From positions 1 through 64,000 of the forward strand of contig NZ_BMUL01000017.1 of NCBI RefSeq assembly GCF_014650175.1: a DNA stretch of 64,000 nt. Reading direction: 5' to 3'. This document shows, piece after piece, positions 17,721-25,726 of the stretch (positions within the stretch are counted from its first letter, which is position 1; the number at the start of each line of letters is the position of its first letter). The notes below the pieces were generated by a model, which ran no database searches, was not told where the DNA came from, and worked only from the letters and a program-made list of their open reading frames with translations. The translations under genes were made by a program, and so were the position numbers. The DNA comes from Streptomyces termitum. Its GTDB lineage: Bacteria; Actinomycetota; Actinomycetes; Streptomycetales; Streptomycetaceae.

Positions 17721-18587
17721 GTGCAGGGCACGATCGACGGTTTCAGCTACGGGATGGTCACGCCCCTCGTGGGCTACGTGATGGCATGCCTGGGCAGTGC
17801 GCTGGGGCTGCGCTGCACCGTGCGTTCGCTCGTGACCGGCCGGACCCGGAAGCCCGGGTGGCTGGCGCTCGGGGCCGCGTCCATCGGGTGCGGCATCTGG
17901 ACCATGCACTTCATCGCGATGCTCGGCTTCCAGGTGCGCGAGGCGACCATCTCGTACGACATGACGCTGACCTTCCTCAGCCTGCTCGTCGCCGTGGTCG
18001 TCGTCGGCGCCGGCGTCTTCACCGTCGGCTACCGCGGCGCCGGCCCGGTCCCGCTGGGCGCCGCCGGCCTCTTCACCGGCCTCGGCGTCGCCGGCATGCA
18101 CTACCTGGGCATGGCCGCGATGCGGATGAACGGCACCATGACGTACGCGCCCGGCACCGTCGCCCTCTCCATCCTCATCGCCGTCGTCGCCGCGACCGCC
18201 GCCCTCTGGGCCGCCGTCTCCGTCCGCGGCTTCGGCGCCAGCCTCGGCGCGAGCGTCATCATGGGCATCGCCGTGACCGGCATGCACTACACGGGCATGG
18301 CCGCCGTCGGCGTGCAGGTCGACCACAGCGCCCACGCGGTCTCCACCTCCGCCGCCACCACCATCTTCGACGTGCTGCCGCTGCTGGTCGGACCGCTCGT
18401 CTTCCTGGTGCTCGCCGCCGCCATCGTGATGTTCGACCCCATGCTCATCATGGGCGACGAGGAGACCACCGCCCGCCCCGTCCAGCGCATCGACATCGGC
18501 GACATCCAGGCCACCCTCAACGCCGACAACAACTGGGGCGCCCCCTCCGCGACCGGCTACCCGGGGCAGGAGCAGCCGCGCCGCTAG
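17721..18587 (+). CDS. MHYT-domain integral membrane sensor
   Basis: A 288-residue protein with seven predicted membrane helices and three MHYT-type motifs (IWTMHFIAMLG, AGMHYLGMAAM, GMHYTGMAAVG). The repeated Met-His pairs are proposed to bind copper or haem and sense O2, CO or NO in this family. Usually MHYT is followed by GGDEF or EAL domains. Here only a 40-residue cytoplasmic tail (RPVQRIDIGDIQ...) follows, so any output must act through a partner. GAGGG precedes the GTG by about 7 nt. A strong terminator follows. Confidence 0.88.
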   Translation: MQGTIDGFSYGMVTPLVGYVMACLGSALGLRCTVRSLVTGRTRKPGWLALGAASIGCGIWTMHFIAMLGFQVREATISYDMTLTFLSLLVAVVVVGAGVFTVGYRGAGPVPLGAAGLFTGLGVAGMHYLGMAAMRMNGTMTYAPGTVALSILIAVVAATAALWAAVSVRGFGASLGASVIMGIAVTGMHYTGMAAVGVQVDHSAHAVSTSAATTIFDVLPLLVGPLVFLVLAAAIVMFDPMLIMGDEETTARPVQRIDIGDIQATLNADNNWGAPSATGYPGQEQPRR

Positions 18588-18589
18588 GT

Positions 18590-18625
18590 CCTGTCCGGCG
18601 GATCTTCGCGGGACACGGCCTAGGC
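18590..18625. repeat. short interspersed palindrome-like element after the MHYT gene
   Basis: The stretch starting GGTCCTGTCCGGCGG folds as TGTCC...GGACA with one internal mismatch. Similar sequences recur in Streptomyces intergenic DNA (from memory, not searched). Confidence 0.3.
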
Positions 18626-18660
18626 CGGACGCGGGCGGTGCCCGCACCACGCGCGGAAGA

Positions 18661-18702
18661 GCGGCGCCGGGGTCTCTCCTCCCCGGCGCCGTTCCCCTTT
18701 TT
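18661..18702 (+). terminator. intrinsic terminator of the MHYT gene
   Basis: CGGCGCCGGGG (18662-18672) pairs with CCCCGGCGCCG (18681-18691), followed by TTCCCC and a five-T tract, the clearest rho-independent terminator in the window. It also faces the end of the convergent HtrA gene. Confidence 0.85.
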
Positions 18703-18777
18703 CCACCCCCACGCGCGCGTACCGGCGAAACCGCGTGTCCCACCACCGCGAGGTCCGCCCGTACGCGCGCGCGTGCC

Positions 18778-20319
18778 TCAGCTGTCGCCGGTGCGCTCGC
18801 CGAGGACGACCGTGGTCGTCGTCGCCTTGCCGCCGCGCTCGTAGGTGAGCTTCACCGAGTCGCCCGGCTTGTGGGTCCAGATCTCGCTGATGAGCGTCGG
18901 GCCGCTGTCGATCACGTGGTCGCCGAAGGTCGTGATCACGTCGCCGGGCTTGAGGCCCGCCTTGGCCGCCGGGCCGTTCGGCGTCACCGGGTCGCTGCCG
19001 CCCGCGCCCTGCTCGGCGATCCGCGCGCCCTTGCCCTCCTCGTTCATGTTCACGGTCGCGCCGATCACCGGGTAGACCGGCTTGCCGGTCTTGATCAACT
19101 GCTCGGCCACCGCCTTCGCCTGGTTGACCGGAATCGCGAAGCCGAGGCCGATCGAGCCCGCCTGCGACTGGCCGAAACCGCTGCCGCCGGTGGACTGGAT
19201 CGCCGAGTTGATGCCGATGACCGCGCCGCCCGCGTCGAGCAGCGGGCCGCCCGAGTTGCCCGGGTTGATCGACGCGTCCGTCTGGAGGGCGCTCATGTAC
19301 GAGTTGCTGCGGCCGCCGTCACCGGAGGCCACCGGGCGGTTCTTGGCGCTGATGATGCCGGTCGTGACCGTGTTGGACAGCCCGAAGGGGGCGCCGATCG
19401 CGATCGTCGAGTCGCCGACCGCCACCCGGTCCGAGTTCCCCAGGGGCAGCGGCTTCAGGCCCTTGGGGGCCTCCTTCAGCTTGATCACGGCCACGTCGTA
19501 GCCCTCGGCCCGGCCGACGACCTCCGCGTCGTACGTCCTGCCGTCCGAGAAGGTCGCGGAGAGCGTGCCGCCGTCCGCCGCCGAGGCCACCACGTGGTTG
19601 TTGGTGACGATGTGGCCCTCCTGGTCGTAGACGAAACCGGTGCCGGTCCCGCCCTCGCCCTGGGCACCGCCGGACTTCGCCTGGATGGTGACCACGCTCG
19701 GCAGCGCCTGCGCCGCGACCGCCGCGACCGTGCCGGGCTCCCGCTTGAAGGAGGCCGGGGCCTCGGACGAGGAGACCGTCGTCGAACCGTTCCGGCCGAC
19801 GTCCTCGCGCTGGGCCGCCCAGTAGCCGACGCCGCCGCCGATGCCACCCGCGACCAGCGCCGCCACCAGGACCGCCGCCACCAGGCCGCCGTTGCGCCTG
19901 CGCGGGGCCGCCGGGGGCTGCGCGGGGGCCGGCTCGCCCCACACCGGCACGGCCGGCGGCGCGGGCGGCCACCCGGCGCCCGCGGCGGCGGGCGCCGGAG
20001 CGGGGGCGTGGGCCGGAGCGGGGGCGGGCGCCGGGACGGGAGCGGGAGCGGGCGCGTACGCGGGGGCCGGCTGCGCCGCTTCGGGAGCGGGCGCCGGGGC
20101 CTGCGCCGCCTCCGGGGCGGGAGTCGGCGCGTGGGTCGGCGCGGACGCCGGGACCGGGGGTACGGGCGGGGCCGCGGGCTGCTCCTGGGGCGCGGGCGCC
20201 TGGGACGCGGGCGCCGCCGGCGGCTGGGCGGGGGGCGCGGCGGGCACCGGAGGCGCGGCGGGGGCGGACGGGGCAGTCGGGTCCGCCGGAACCTCGGTGC
20301 CCTCGTTCTCGGTGCTCAC
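18778..20319 (-). CDS. membrane-anchored HtrA/DegP-type serine protease with PDZ domain
   Basis: A 513-residue protein. Residues 1-145 are cytoplasmic and Pro/Ala-rich, with degenerate APAPAPAP repeats. One transmembrane helix (GLVAAVLVAALVAGGIGGGVG) follows, then an extracytoplasmic chymotrypsin-fold protease with a complete triad: His 242 (VTNNHVV), Asp 275 (YDVAVIKL) and Ser 356 (GNSGGPL). A C-terminal PDZ domain (PAAKAGLKPGDVITTFGDHVI) closes it. This is the architecture of actinobacterial HtrA/PepD envelope quality-control proteases. It is divergent from the phosphodiesterase gene, with a 320-bp gap carrying direct repeats. Confidence 0.95.
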   Translation of the reverse strand: MSTENEGTEVPADPTAPSAPAAPPVPAAPPAQPPAAPASQAPAPQEQPAAPPVPPVPASAPTHAPTPAPEAAQAPAPAPEAAQPAPAYAPAPAPVPAPAPAPAHAPAPAPAAAGAGWPPAPPAVPVWGEPAPAQPPAAPRRRNGGLVAAVLVAALVAGGIGGGVGYWAAQREDVGRNGSTTVSSSEAPASFKREPGTVAAVAAQALPSVVTIQAKSGGAQGEGGTGTGFVYDQEGHIVTNNHVVASAADGGTLSATFSDGRTYDAEVVGRAEGYDVAVIKLKEAPKGLKPLPLGNSDRVAVGDSTIAIGAPFGLSNTVTTGIISAKNRPVASGDGGRSNSYMSALQTDASINPGNSGGPLLDAGGAVIGINSAIQSTGGSGFGQSQAGSIGLGFAIPVNQAKAVAEQLIKTGKPVYPVIGATVNMNEEGKGARIAEQGAGGSDPVTPNGPAAKAGLKPGDVITTFGDHVIDSGPTLISEIWTHKPGDSVKLTYERGGKATTTTVVLGERTGDS

Positions 20320-20639
20320 AGCTCGCTCTCCTCGTCGTTCACTGCTCGTGGGCCACTGCTCGTCGTGCGCCGACCGGTGTCGCGCGCCGGTCGCCGCCGT
20401 GCGCTGATCAGCGTCTCGTACCGATCACCGCCGTGCGTTCATCATCGTCCACCGCCTCGGGAGCGGGGTCGTCCCCCGTCCCCTCCGGCGCTCGCTCCAG
20501 GGTGCTGTGCCCAGCCTTTCCCACCCGGCGTCAGACGGCGGTAAGGCGGAGCTGTGCATCTGCCCTCCATCCTTTATAACCGGACAGAACGGGCAGGTTT
20601 CGGGTGCCGGGGCGCCCCCGCCAATGGCACCATGACGCG
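20320..20639. other. 320-bp divergent promoter region between HtrA and GDPD genes
   Basis: No gene seen. It contains a 16-bp direct repeat (20395-20410 and 20429-20444, starting CGCCGTGCG and ending ATCA, 14/16 identical, 34-bp period) on the HtrA side, and a TATAAC -10-like element at 20575-20580 on the GDPD side. Confidence 0.45.
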
Positions 20640-21479
20640 GTGACCCACGCACGGCAGCACCCGCATCGTGTCCCCGTCCAGGTCGTCGCCCACCGCGGGG
20701 CCTCCGAGGACGCCCCCGAACACACCCTGGCCGCCTACGTGAAGGCCATCGAGGACGGCGCCGACGCCCTGGAGTGCGACGTCCGGCTGACGGCCGACGG
20801 GCACCTCGTCTGCGTCCACGACCGCCGCGTCGACCGGACCTCCAACGGCCGGGGCGCCGTCTCCACCCTCGAACTCGCCGACCTGGCCGCGCTCGACTTC
20901 GGCGCCCGGCGCGAGTTCGCGGAGCGCGAGAACTCCGGCGAGCCCGGCGAGAGCCCCGACTGGAGCGATCCCGGCTACACCTCGGTCCTCACCCTGGAAC
21001 GGCTCCTGGAGCTGGTCGCCGACGCCGGCCGCCGGGTCGAGCTGGCCATCGAGACCAAGCACCCCACCCGCTGGGCGGGCCAGGTCGAGGAGCGGCTGCT
21101 CGCGCTCCTGAAGCGTTTCGGCCTGCACGCGCCCGTGGCGGCCGAGGAGTCCCCCGTACGGATCATGAGCTTCTCGGCCCGCTCCCTCCAGCGGGTCTCC
21201 GCCGCCGCCCCGACCCTGCCGACGGTCTCGCTGACCCAGTTCGTCACCCCGCGCCTGCGCGACGGGCGCCTCCCCGCGGGCGCGCGCGTGGCGGGGCCGT
21301 CCATCCGGATCGTCCGGAACCACCCGGCCGTCATCCTGCGGCTCCAGAAGGCCGGCCACCAGGTGCACGTCTGGACGGTGGACGCCCCCGAGGACGTCGA
21401 GCTCTGCCTGCGGCTCGGGGTCGACGCGATCATCACCAACCGCCCCAAGCAGGTCCTCGCGCACCTCGGGCGCTCCTGA
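20640..21479 (+). CDS. glycerophosphodiester phosphodiesterase
   Basis: A 279-residue GDPD-family enzyme that hydrolyses glycerophosphodiesters to glycerol-3-phosphate and an alcohol. Signatures are VVAHRGASEDAPEHTLAAY (catalytic His and Arg), ALECDVRLTADGHLVCVHD (metal-binding Glu and Asp, catalytic His), AIETKHP and VHVWTVDAPEDV. No signal peptide, so cytosolic. Two GTG starts are possible, at 20604 and 20640. The latter is preferred because a -10-like CACCAT sits 6 nt upstream, as in the leaderless genes elsewhere in this window; the former lacks a clear Shine-Dalgarno. Monocistronic. Confidence 0.9.
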   Translation: MTHARQHPHRVPVQVVAHRGASEDAPEHTLAAYVKAIEDGADALECDVRLTADGHLVCVHDRRVDRTSNGRGAVSTLELADLAALDFGARREFAERENSGEPGESPDWSDPGYTSVLTLERLLELVADAGRRVELAIETKHPTRWAGQVEERLLALLKRFGLHAPVAAEESPVRIMSFSARSLQRVSAAAPTLPTVSLTQFVTPRLRDGRLPAGARVAGPSIRIVRNHPAVILRLQKAGHQVHVWTVDAPEDVELCLRLGVDAIITNRPKQVLAHLGRS

Positions 21480-21643
21480 GCCACACCGCCGGGGCCCGGC
21501 GGGAGCCGTCAGGGGGGTGCACACCGGCGCATTCGGCGCGTACGCGATCGTCACTTGTGCTCCACCCCACCCGGAACAGGCGGTTTCCGGTCGTGTCAGC
21601 CGGGGCATCCACACCGTGGCGTGGGGCGAAGGAGGTCTCGGGG

Positions 21644-22162
21644 GTGGCGTTGGTGGTGGCACAGAAGGTGCCCGCGTCGTCGAGCATGGCCGTACCCCAT
21701 GGCCCTGCGGGCGTGGGGGAAGCGCGACACCGGATGCGGGACGAGCTGTACCGCGGCGGGGTGTCGGAATCGGTCGTCGACGACGCGGTGCTGATCCTGT
21801 CGGAACTCCTCAGCAACGCCTGCCGGCACGGCAGGCCGCTGGGACGGGGCGACCGGGGCGAGGGCGACGTGCTGGCGGCCTGGCGGCTCGATCCGTCGGG
21901 CGGTCTGACCGTGGAGGTGACGGACGGCGGCGGTCCGACCAGACCCGTCCCGTCCACCCCCTCGGTCACGGCGCGCGGCGGTCGCGGGCTCACGATCATC
22001 GGCGCCCTGGCCCAGGACTGGGGCGTACGGGACAGCGCGACGGGCGAGGTCACGGTCTGGGCGGTCGTCACCGCGGGCCACCGGCGCGAGGACTTCGCGG
22101 CCCGGGTCGGCACCGGCGGCTCCGGCCTCGACCTCCTCGACGCGTACGACGACCTCGACTGA
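21644..22162 (+). CDS. RsbW/SpoIIAB-like ATP-binding protein
   Basis: A 172-residue GHKL ATPase of the HATPase_c_2 type used as anti-sigma kinases in Streptomyces. N-box VDDAVLILSELLSNACRHG; D-box VTDGGGPTRP; G-box ARGGRGLTIIGALAQDWG. A weakly conserved N-terminal tail of about 30 residues and a C-terminal tail (LLDAYDDLD) flank the domain. The GTG start at 21644 has GGAGGT 7 nt upstream. No sigma factor or anti-anti-sigma gene is adjacent, so the target cannot be named. Confidence 0.85.
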   Translation: MALVVAQKVPASSSMAVPHGPAGVGEARHRMRDELYRGGVSESVVDDAVLILSELLSNACRHGRPLGRGDRGEGDVLAAWRLDPSGGLTVEVTDGGGPTRPVPSTPSVTARGGRGLTIIGALAQDWGVRDSATGEVTVWAVVTAGHRREDFAARVGTGGSGLDLLDAYDDLD

Positions 22163-22439
22163 CCCCTTCCGGACGGCCCGGTCCGGCCCGGGACCCGTAC
22201 CGCCCCGGCTCCGGTCCGAGCCCCGGCGGTACGGCCCCGGGCGGCGGAGTCCCGGACGGTGCGGGCCCGGGTGGTCGGGCCCCGGGCGGCGCGGGATCAC
22301 GCGGCGCGGGCGCGGACCGCGCGGGCTCGGGTGGGGCCGTCGCGCCATCGGGTGGTCCGGGCACGGCTGGGCTCCCGGGGACGCCCGGGCGACTAGGCTC
22401 GCGCCCGACACAGCACCGCGATCGGGAGAAAGCCACACC

Positions 22440-23417
22440 ATGGCCAAGAAGCGCCCCCAGACGAAGGCTGCCAAGAGCGGCCAGGCACAGGTCACGAACG
22501 GGGAGATCCCGGTCGTCGGCGCGCGCGAGCCGTGCCCGTGCGGCTCGGGCCGCCGCTACAAGGCGTGTCACGGCCGCGCCGCCGCGCAGGCCGCGACCGA
22601 GCACGTCCAGCGCCCCTTCGAGGGCCTGCCCGGCGAGTGCGACCTGGTCGCGCTGCGCGAGCTGGTGCCCGCCGCCACCGTGCCGCTCACCCTCAAGGCC
22701 GGGCTGCCCGAGGGCGTGCCGTCGGTGACGCTCGCGACCGTCCTGCCGATGGCCTGGCCGGCGCTCCGCCGCGACGACGGCTCCGTGCTGCTCGCCCTCC
22801 AGAACGACGGCACCTCCGGCGACCTCGCCCGCGACCTCGCCGACACCCTCCAGCGCGCGCTGGAGACCGAGCCCGGCAACCCGGTGCCGCCGCGCCGCGT
22901 CGAGCCCGAGGGCCCGCGCCTCCAGGACCTGCTGGACGCGGACGCGCCGTTCGCGCCCGAGGTCCACACCGGCTTCGAGTTCTGGATCCCGAAGTCGGCG
23001 GACGGCGCCGACCCCGAGGTGGCCGCCTCCCTGGAGCGGGCCAACGCCGCCGCGATCCCGACCGTCAAGCTGGACTCGGTCGACGCCGCCTACTGGTGCG
23101 AGACCCCGGAGAAGAACCACCTGCGCTGGGTCATGCCGCACCCGGAGGAGAAGCTCCTCGACGCGCTCGCCCGCCTCCAGGCCGCCGACGCCACCTCGCT
23201 CGGCGAGGACACCCGGCTGGTCGGCTCCTTCCGCGCCCACGGTCTGATGGTCCCGGTGTGGGACCTGCCGTCGGCGATGACGGCCGAGGAGTGCGAGAAG
23301 CCCGCCGCCGAGTTCGCCGGCCGGCTCGTCGAGGCCCTCGCCCAGGACACCCCGCTGACCGCCGAGGAGCGCCGGGTGCGCGGCGGCCTCACGAACCGTC
23401 AGGTCACTCTCAGCTGA
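22440..23417 (+). CDS. SEC-C motif protein (DUF5926-type)
   Basis: A 325-residue protein. The N-terminus is Lys-rich (MAKKRPQTKAAKSG) and leads into a SEC-C zinc-binding motif (REPCPCGSGRRYKACHG, residues about 30-42), as found at the SecA C-terminus. The remaining 280 residues (LPGECDLVALRELVPAATVPLTLK... VRGGLTNRQVTLS) resemble the uncharacterised actinobacterial DUF5926 family. GGGAG precedes the ATG by about 14 nt and a TAGGCT box lies 40 bp upstream. The zinc motif suggests nucleic acid or ribosome contact; function is unknown. Confidence 0.85.
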   Translation: MAKKRPQTKAAKSGQAQVTNGEIPVVGAREPCPCGSGRRYKACHGRAAAQAATEHVQRPFEGLPGECDLVALRELVPAATVPLTLKAGLPEGVPSVTLATVLPMAWPALRRDDGSVLLALQNDGTSGDLARDLADTLQRALETEPGNPVPPRRVEPEGPRLQDLLDADAPFAPEVHTGFEFWIPKSADGADPEVAASLERANAAAIPTVKLDSVDAAYWCETPEKNHLRWVMPHPEEKLLDALARLQAADATSLGEDTRLVGSFRAHGLMVPVWDLPSAMTAEECEKPAAEFAGRLVEALAQDTPLTAEERRVRGGLTNRQVTLS

Positions 23418-23433
23418 TACCCCAGGTGGTATC
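23416..23433. promoter_or_regulatory. hairpin GATACC-N6-GGTATC at the SEC-C gene stop
   Basis: Perfect 6-bp arms overlapping the stop codon. First of five consecutive inverted repeats up to 23596. Confidence 0.5.
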
Positions 23434-23439
23434 CGTGAC

Positions 23440-23600
23440 TGACAGACCGACCAGTCGGTGACTTCCGCCACAGCGGAACCTACGGAGCGGTAATTCCCTG
23501 TCCGAATAACCGAGATCGAATTTGCGAACAGCAGATCTCTTGTTACCGTTCTGGAAGCCCGGTCGCTGGTGCATCCCCCGTCGCCAGCGACCGGGCGTTT
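23440..23600 (+). ncRNA. candidate structured RNA ending in a 13-bp-stem terminator
   Basis: Four further inverted repeats follow within 160 bp: ACCGAC-CA-GTCGGT (23446-23459), TTCCGC-CACA-GCGGAA (23463-23478), GAGATC...GATCTC (23512-23539) and GCCCGGTCGCTGG / CCAGCGACCGGGC (23557-23569 / 23584-23596, followed by GTTT). The region is AT-richer than its surroundings and holds no open frame. It could be a small RNA, or the 3' UTR of the SEC-C gene plus a bidirectional terminator for the convergent gene at 23636. The terminator itself is secure; the RNA is a guess. Confidence 0.35.
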
Positions 23601-23635
23601 CCATGCCCGCCCCGCCGTCGCGCCGGGGCCGCTCC

Positions 23636-24235
23636 TCAACTCGCTTCGTCGTCGGCCGTGTTGCTGCCCGACCGGAGCAGCAGCGCCGCCCCGCCGCCTC
23701 CGTCCGTCCGGGCGAACTCCGCCACCGCCGCGTGCGCGCGGGCCGCCCCCGCCCCCGGCTCCCTCGGCGTCTCGCAGGTGCCCGGCTCGTCCCCGGCGAA
23801 GCCCGCGCAGCGCACCTGGACGGTCCGCCCGCCGGGCGCCAGGAGGGTCAGAATCGCGTCGATCGGCCGGCCGGTGGCATTGCGGTAGTACGTCCGCGCC
23901 CAGACGTCCGGCCCCTCGGCCAGGACGCAGGTCTGCGCCTCGACCCCCTCGGGGGAGGCGAGTTCGGGCCCGCACCGGGCGACCCGCTCGTACGCCCCCT
24001 CCCCGGCGTCCTCCCCGGACCCGGGCCGTACCGCCGCCCGAGTCGGCCCGGGAGCGGCGGAGTTGACTCCGGTACGGGCCTCCGGACCGGCCCCGCCGGG
24101 CAGCCGCTCGGCCTTCCCGGCGAACGGGACCAGGACGGCGAGGACGACGACGGCGCCGAACCCGGCCGCGCGGAGCCCCGCGGGACCCGCCCGGCCCACC
24201 GCGCCCAGCCGCCCCGTACGACCCGTGCGACCCAC
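23636..24235 (-). CDS. uncharacterised membrane-anchored protein
   Basis: A 199-residue protein with an Arg/Gly-rich N-terminus, one hydrophobic helix (AAGFGAVVVLAVLVPFAG, residues about 24-41) and an external Ala/Gly/Pro-rich domain. The latter contains four Cys (ARCGPEL, AQTCVLAEG, QVRCAGF, GTCETP), probably two disulphides, and the segment VWARTYYRNATGRPIDAILTLLAPGGRTVQV, which looks like a beta-sandwich. No known motif. It lies 138 bp downstream of the prim-pol-like gene on the same strand and may be co-transcribed. Confidence 0.7.
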   Translation of the reverse strand: MGRTGRTGRLGAVGRAGPAGLRAAGFGAVVVLAVLVPFAGKAERLPGGAGPEARTGVNSAAPGPTRAAVRPGSGEDAGEGAYERVARCGPELASPEGVEAQTCVLAEGPDVWARTYYRNATGRPIDAILTLLAPGGRTVQVRCAGFAGDEPGTCETPREPGAGAARAHAAVAEFARTDGGGGAALLLRSGSNTADDEAS

Positions 24236-24373
24236 CTGTCCACCTGCTCCGCGCGAGGAACGATCACCGACGGTGGGCCGAACCTACCGGCGCCGGAGGA
24301 ACGCCCGGCGGGCCGTGCGCCCGATTCCCGTACGCGTCGGCCCCGGCCGCACCCGTCCGGGCGAACGGGCGCG

Positions 24374-25216
24374 TCAGTACGCCAGCCTGCTCCCGCCGCC
24401 CGGAGTGGCGGTGCTCGCCTCGACCAGGGCGTCCACCACCGCCTCCACGTCCGGGAGCCACGGCCGGGCGGAGCCCGCGAGCGGGGCGCGCTCCCAGCGG
24501 ACCTGACCGGCGCCGGTGGCGGACGGCGGCAGCAACAGATAGCCGCCCTCTCCATGGAAGCGCAGCGAACTGGGCACGCCATCCTTCGCGTACAGCAGCT
24601 CGCCGAGCCGTTCGAGGTCGTACGGGGCGACCAGGATCGACCAGCGGGTCGGGGTCGCCACCACCGGGCCGAGCCGCATGCCCCGCGCGTCCAGGGCCCG
24701 CAGGGCGCGGGCCCCGGCGAGCGCCGGGAGGCTCACCGCGCACGGCGCGCCGCCGCCGGTGGCCAGCACGACCGGGGCGTCCGGGCGCCGGGTCCACCAC
24801 CAGCGGATCATCCGCTCGTCGGTGGTGGCGGCGAGGAGGCCGGGGTCGAAGGGGTGGGCGCCGGGGACCACGCAGTCGGCGTCGGGGCAGGCGCACACCG
24901 GCCCACCGCGCGCGACACCCGGAGCCCCACCCGTACCGGCGGACGTACCGGAACCGGCACGCGTACCGGCCTCCGCTCCGTCCGTTCTGCCGAGGCGCCG
25001 GGCGCGGCCGCCCAGCCGGGCCGCCGTGCCGACGAGACGGGCCGCCGCGCCCGCGGGCCCGGAGGTCTTCGCCGCGGGGCCGGCCGCTTCGAGGCCCACG
25101 CCCGGCACCACCGGCCAGCCCCACTCGACCGCGAAGGAGACCGCCGCGTCCTGCCGTGCGCTCCTCGCCCCGCGCCGGGACCGGAGCCTGCGTCGCCTTC
25201 CGAGGATCTCGCGCAT
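24374..25216 (-). CDS. prim-pol (bifunctional primase/polymerase) fold protein, probably inactive
   Basis: A 280-residue protein matching the N-terminal prim-pol domain: SFAVEWGWPVVPG, a Cys motif CACPDADCVVPGAHPF, ATTDERMIRWWWTRRPDAPVVLATGGG, then RFHGEGGYLLLPPSATGAGQVRWERAP. In active prim-pols the LATG strand leads into a metal-binding D-x-D. Here the equivalent segment reads CAVSLPALAG with no acidic pair, and the Gly-His strand reads TRWSILVAPY. Templated synthesis is therefore unlikely. The start MREILGRRRR at 25216 has an AAAGGA-type ribosome site 10 nt upstream. It is divergent from the SpoIIE-type gene. Confidence 0.8.
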   Translation of the reverse strand: MREILGRRRRLRSRRGARSARQDAAVSFAVEWGWPVVPGVGLEAAGPAAKTSGPAGAAARLVGTAARLGGRARRLGRTDGAEAGTRAGSGTSAGTGGAPGVARGGPVCACPDADCVVPGAHPFDPGLLAATTDERMIRWWWTRRPDAPVVLATGGGAPCAVSLPALAGARALRALDARGMRLGPVVATPTRWSILVAPYDLERLGELLYAKDGVPSSLRFHGEGGYLLLPPSATGAGQVRWERAPLAGSARPWLPDVEAVVDALVEASTATPGGGSRLAY

Positions 25217-25726
25217 GAGCGCTCGTTCCTTTCCGTTGAACGCCGAATCCACATCACACCTCGTGCGGATCTCTTCACCGTGCGTATCAGCGCGTACAGC
25301 GTCGGCGGTGCGCGGTCCCGCTCGGGGGCGGAACCGGCCGGGACGGGGCCGGGTCACAGTCGGGTCGAAACCGGTTCGGAACACATCCCCGCCACACGGG
25401 GACGGGTCGCGGCCCGCGGCACGTGCGACGCCGGGGTCCCGCTTCTCGGTCCGGGGGCGCGTACAACTGCCCCTGCCTGTCACCGATTACGTACCCCGCA
25501 CGCTCAGGATGACGCGCTTTGAAACGACGCCAGTCGACCGCAAATGGTGCACACTGGGGGCAATTTTCAGCCAACTTCCGGCCCACTTCAACCCCTGTGC
25601 ACGGGCTCCCGGAACACCTCCCGGACACCACAAGTCCCATGGGGACAATGCTGGACATCGCTCCTCGGGTGCGTGTACATGTGGAGACATCGAGCGGCGC
25701 ACTATGACATGGGGGTTTGTGATGCC
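25217..25726. other. 510-bp divergent intergenic region, no gene seen
   Basis: Lies between the prim-pol-like gene and the SpoIIE-type gene. The half nearer 25726 is noticeably AT-richer (for example GGGGGCAATTTTCAGCC near 25557) and probably holds the promoter of the latter. Small frames on both strands lack codon bias. Confidence 0.45.
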
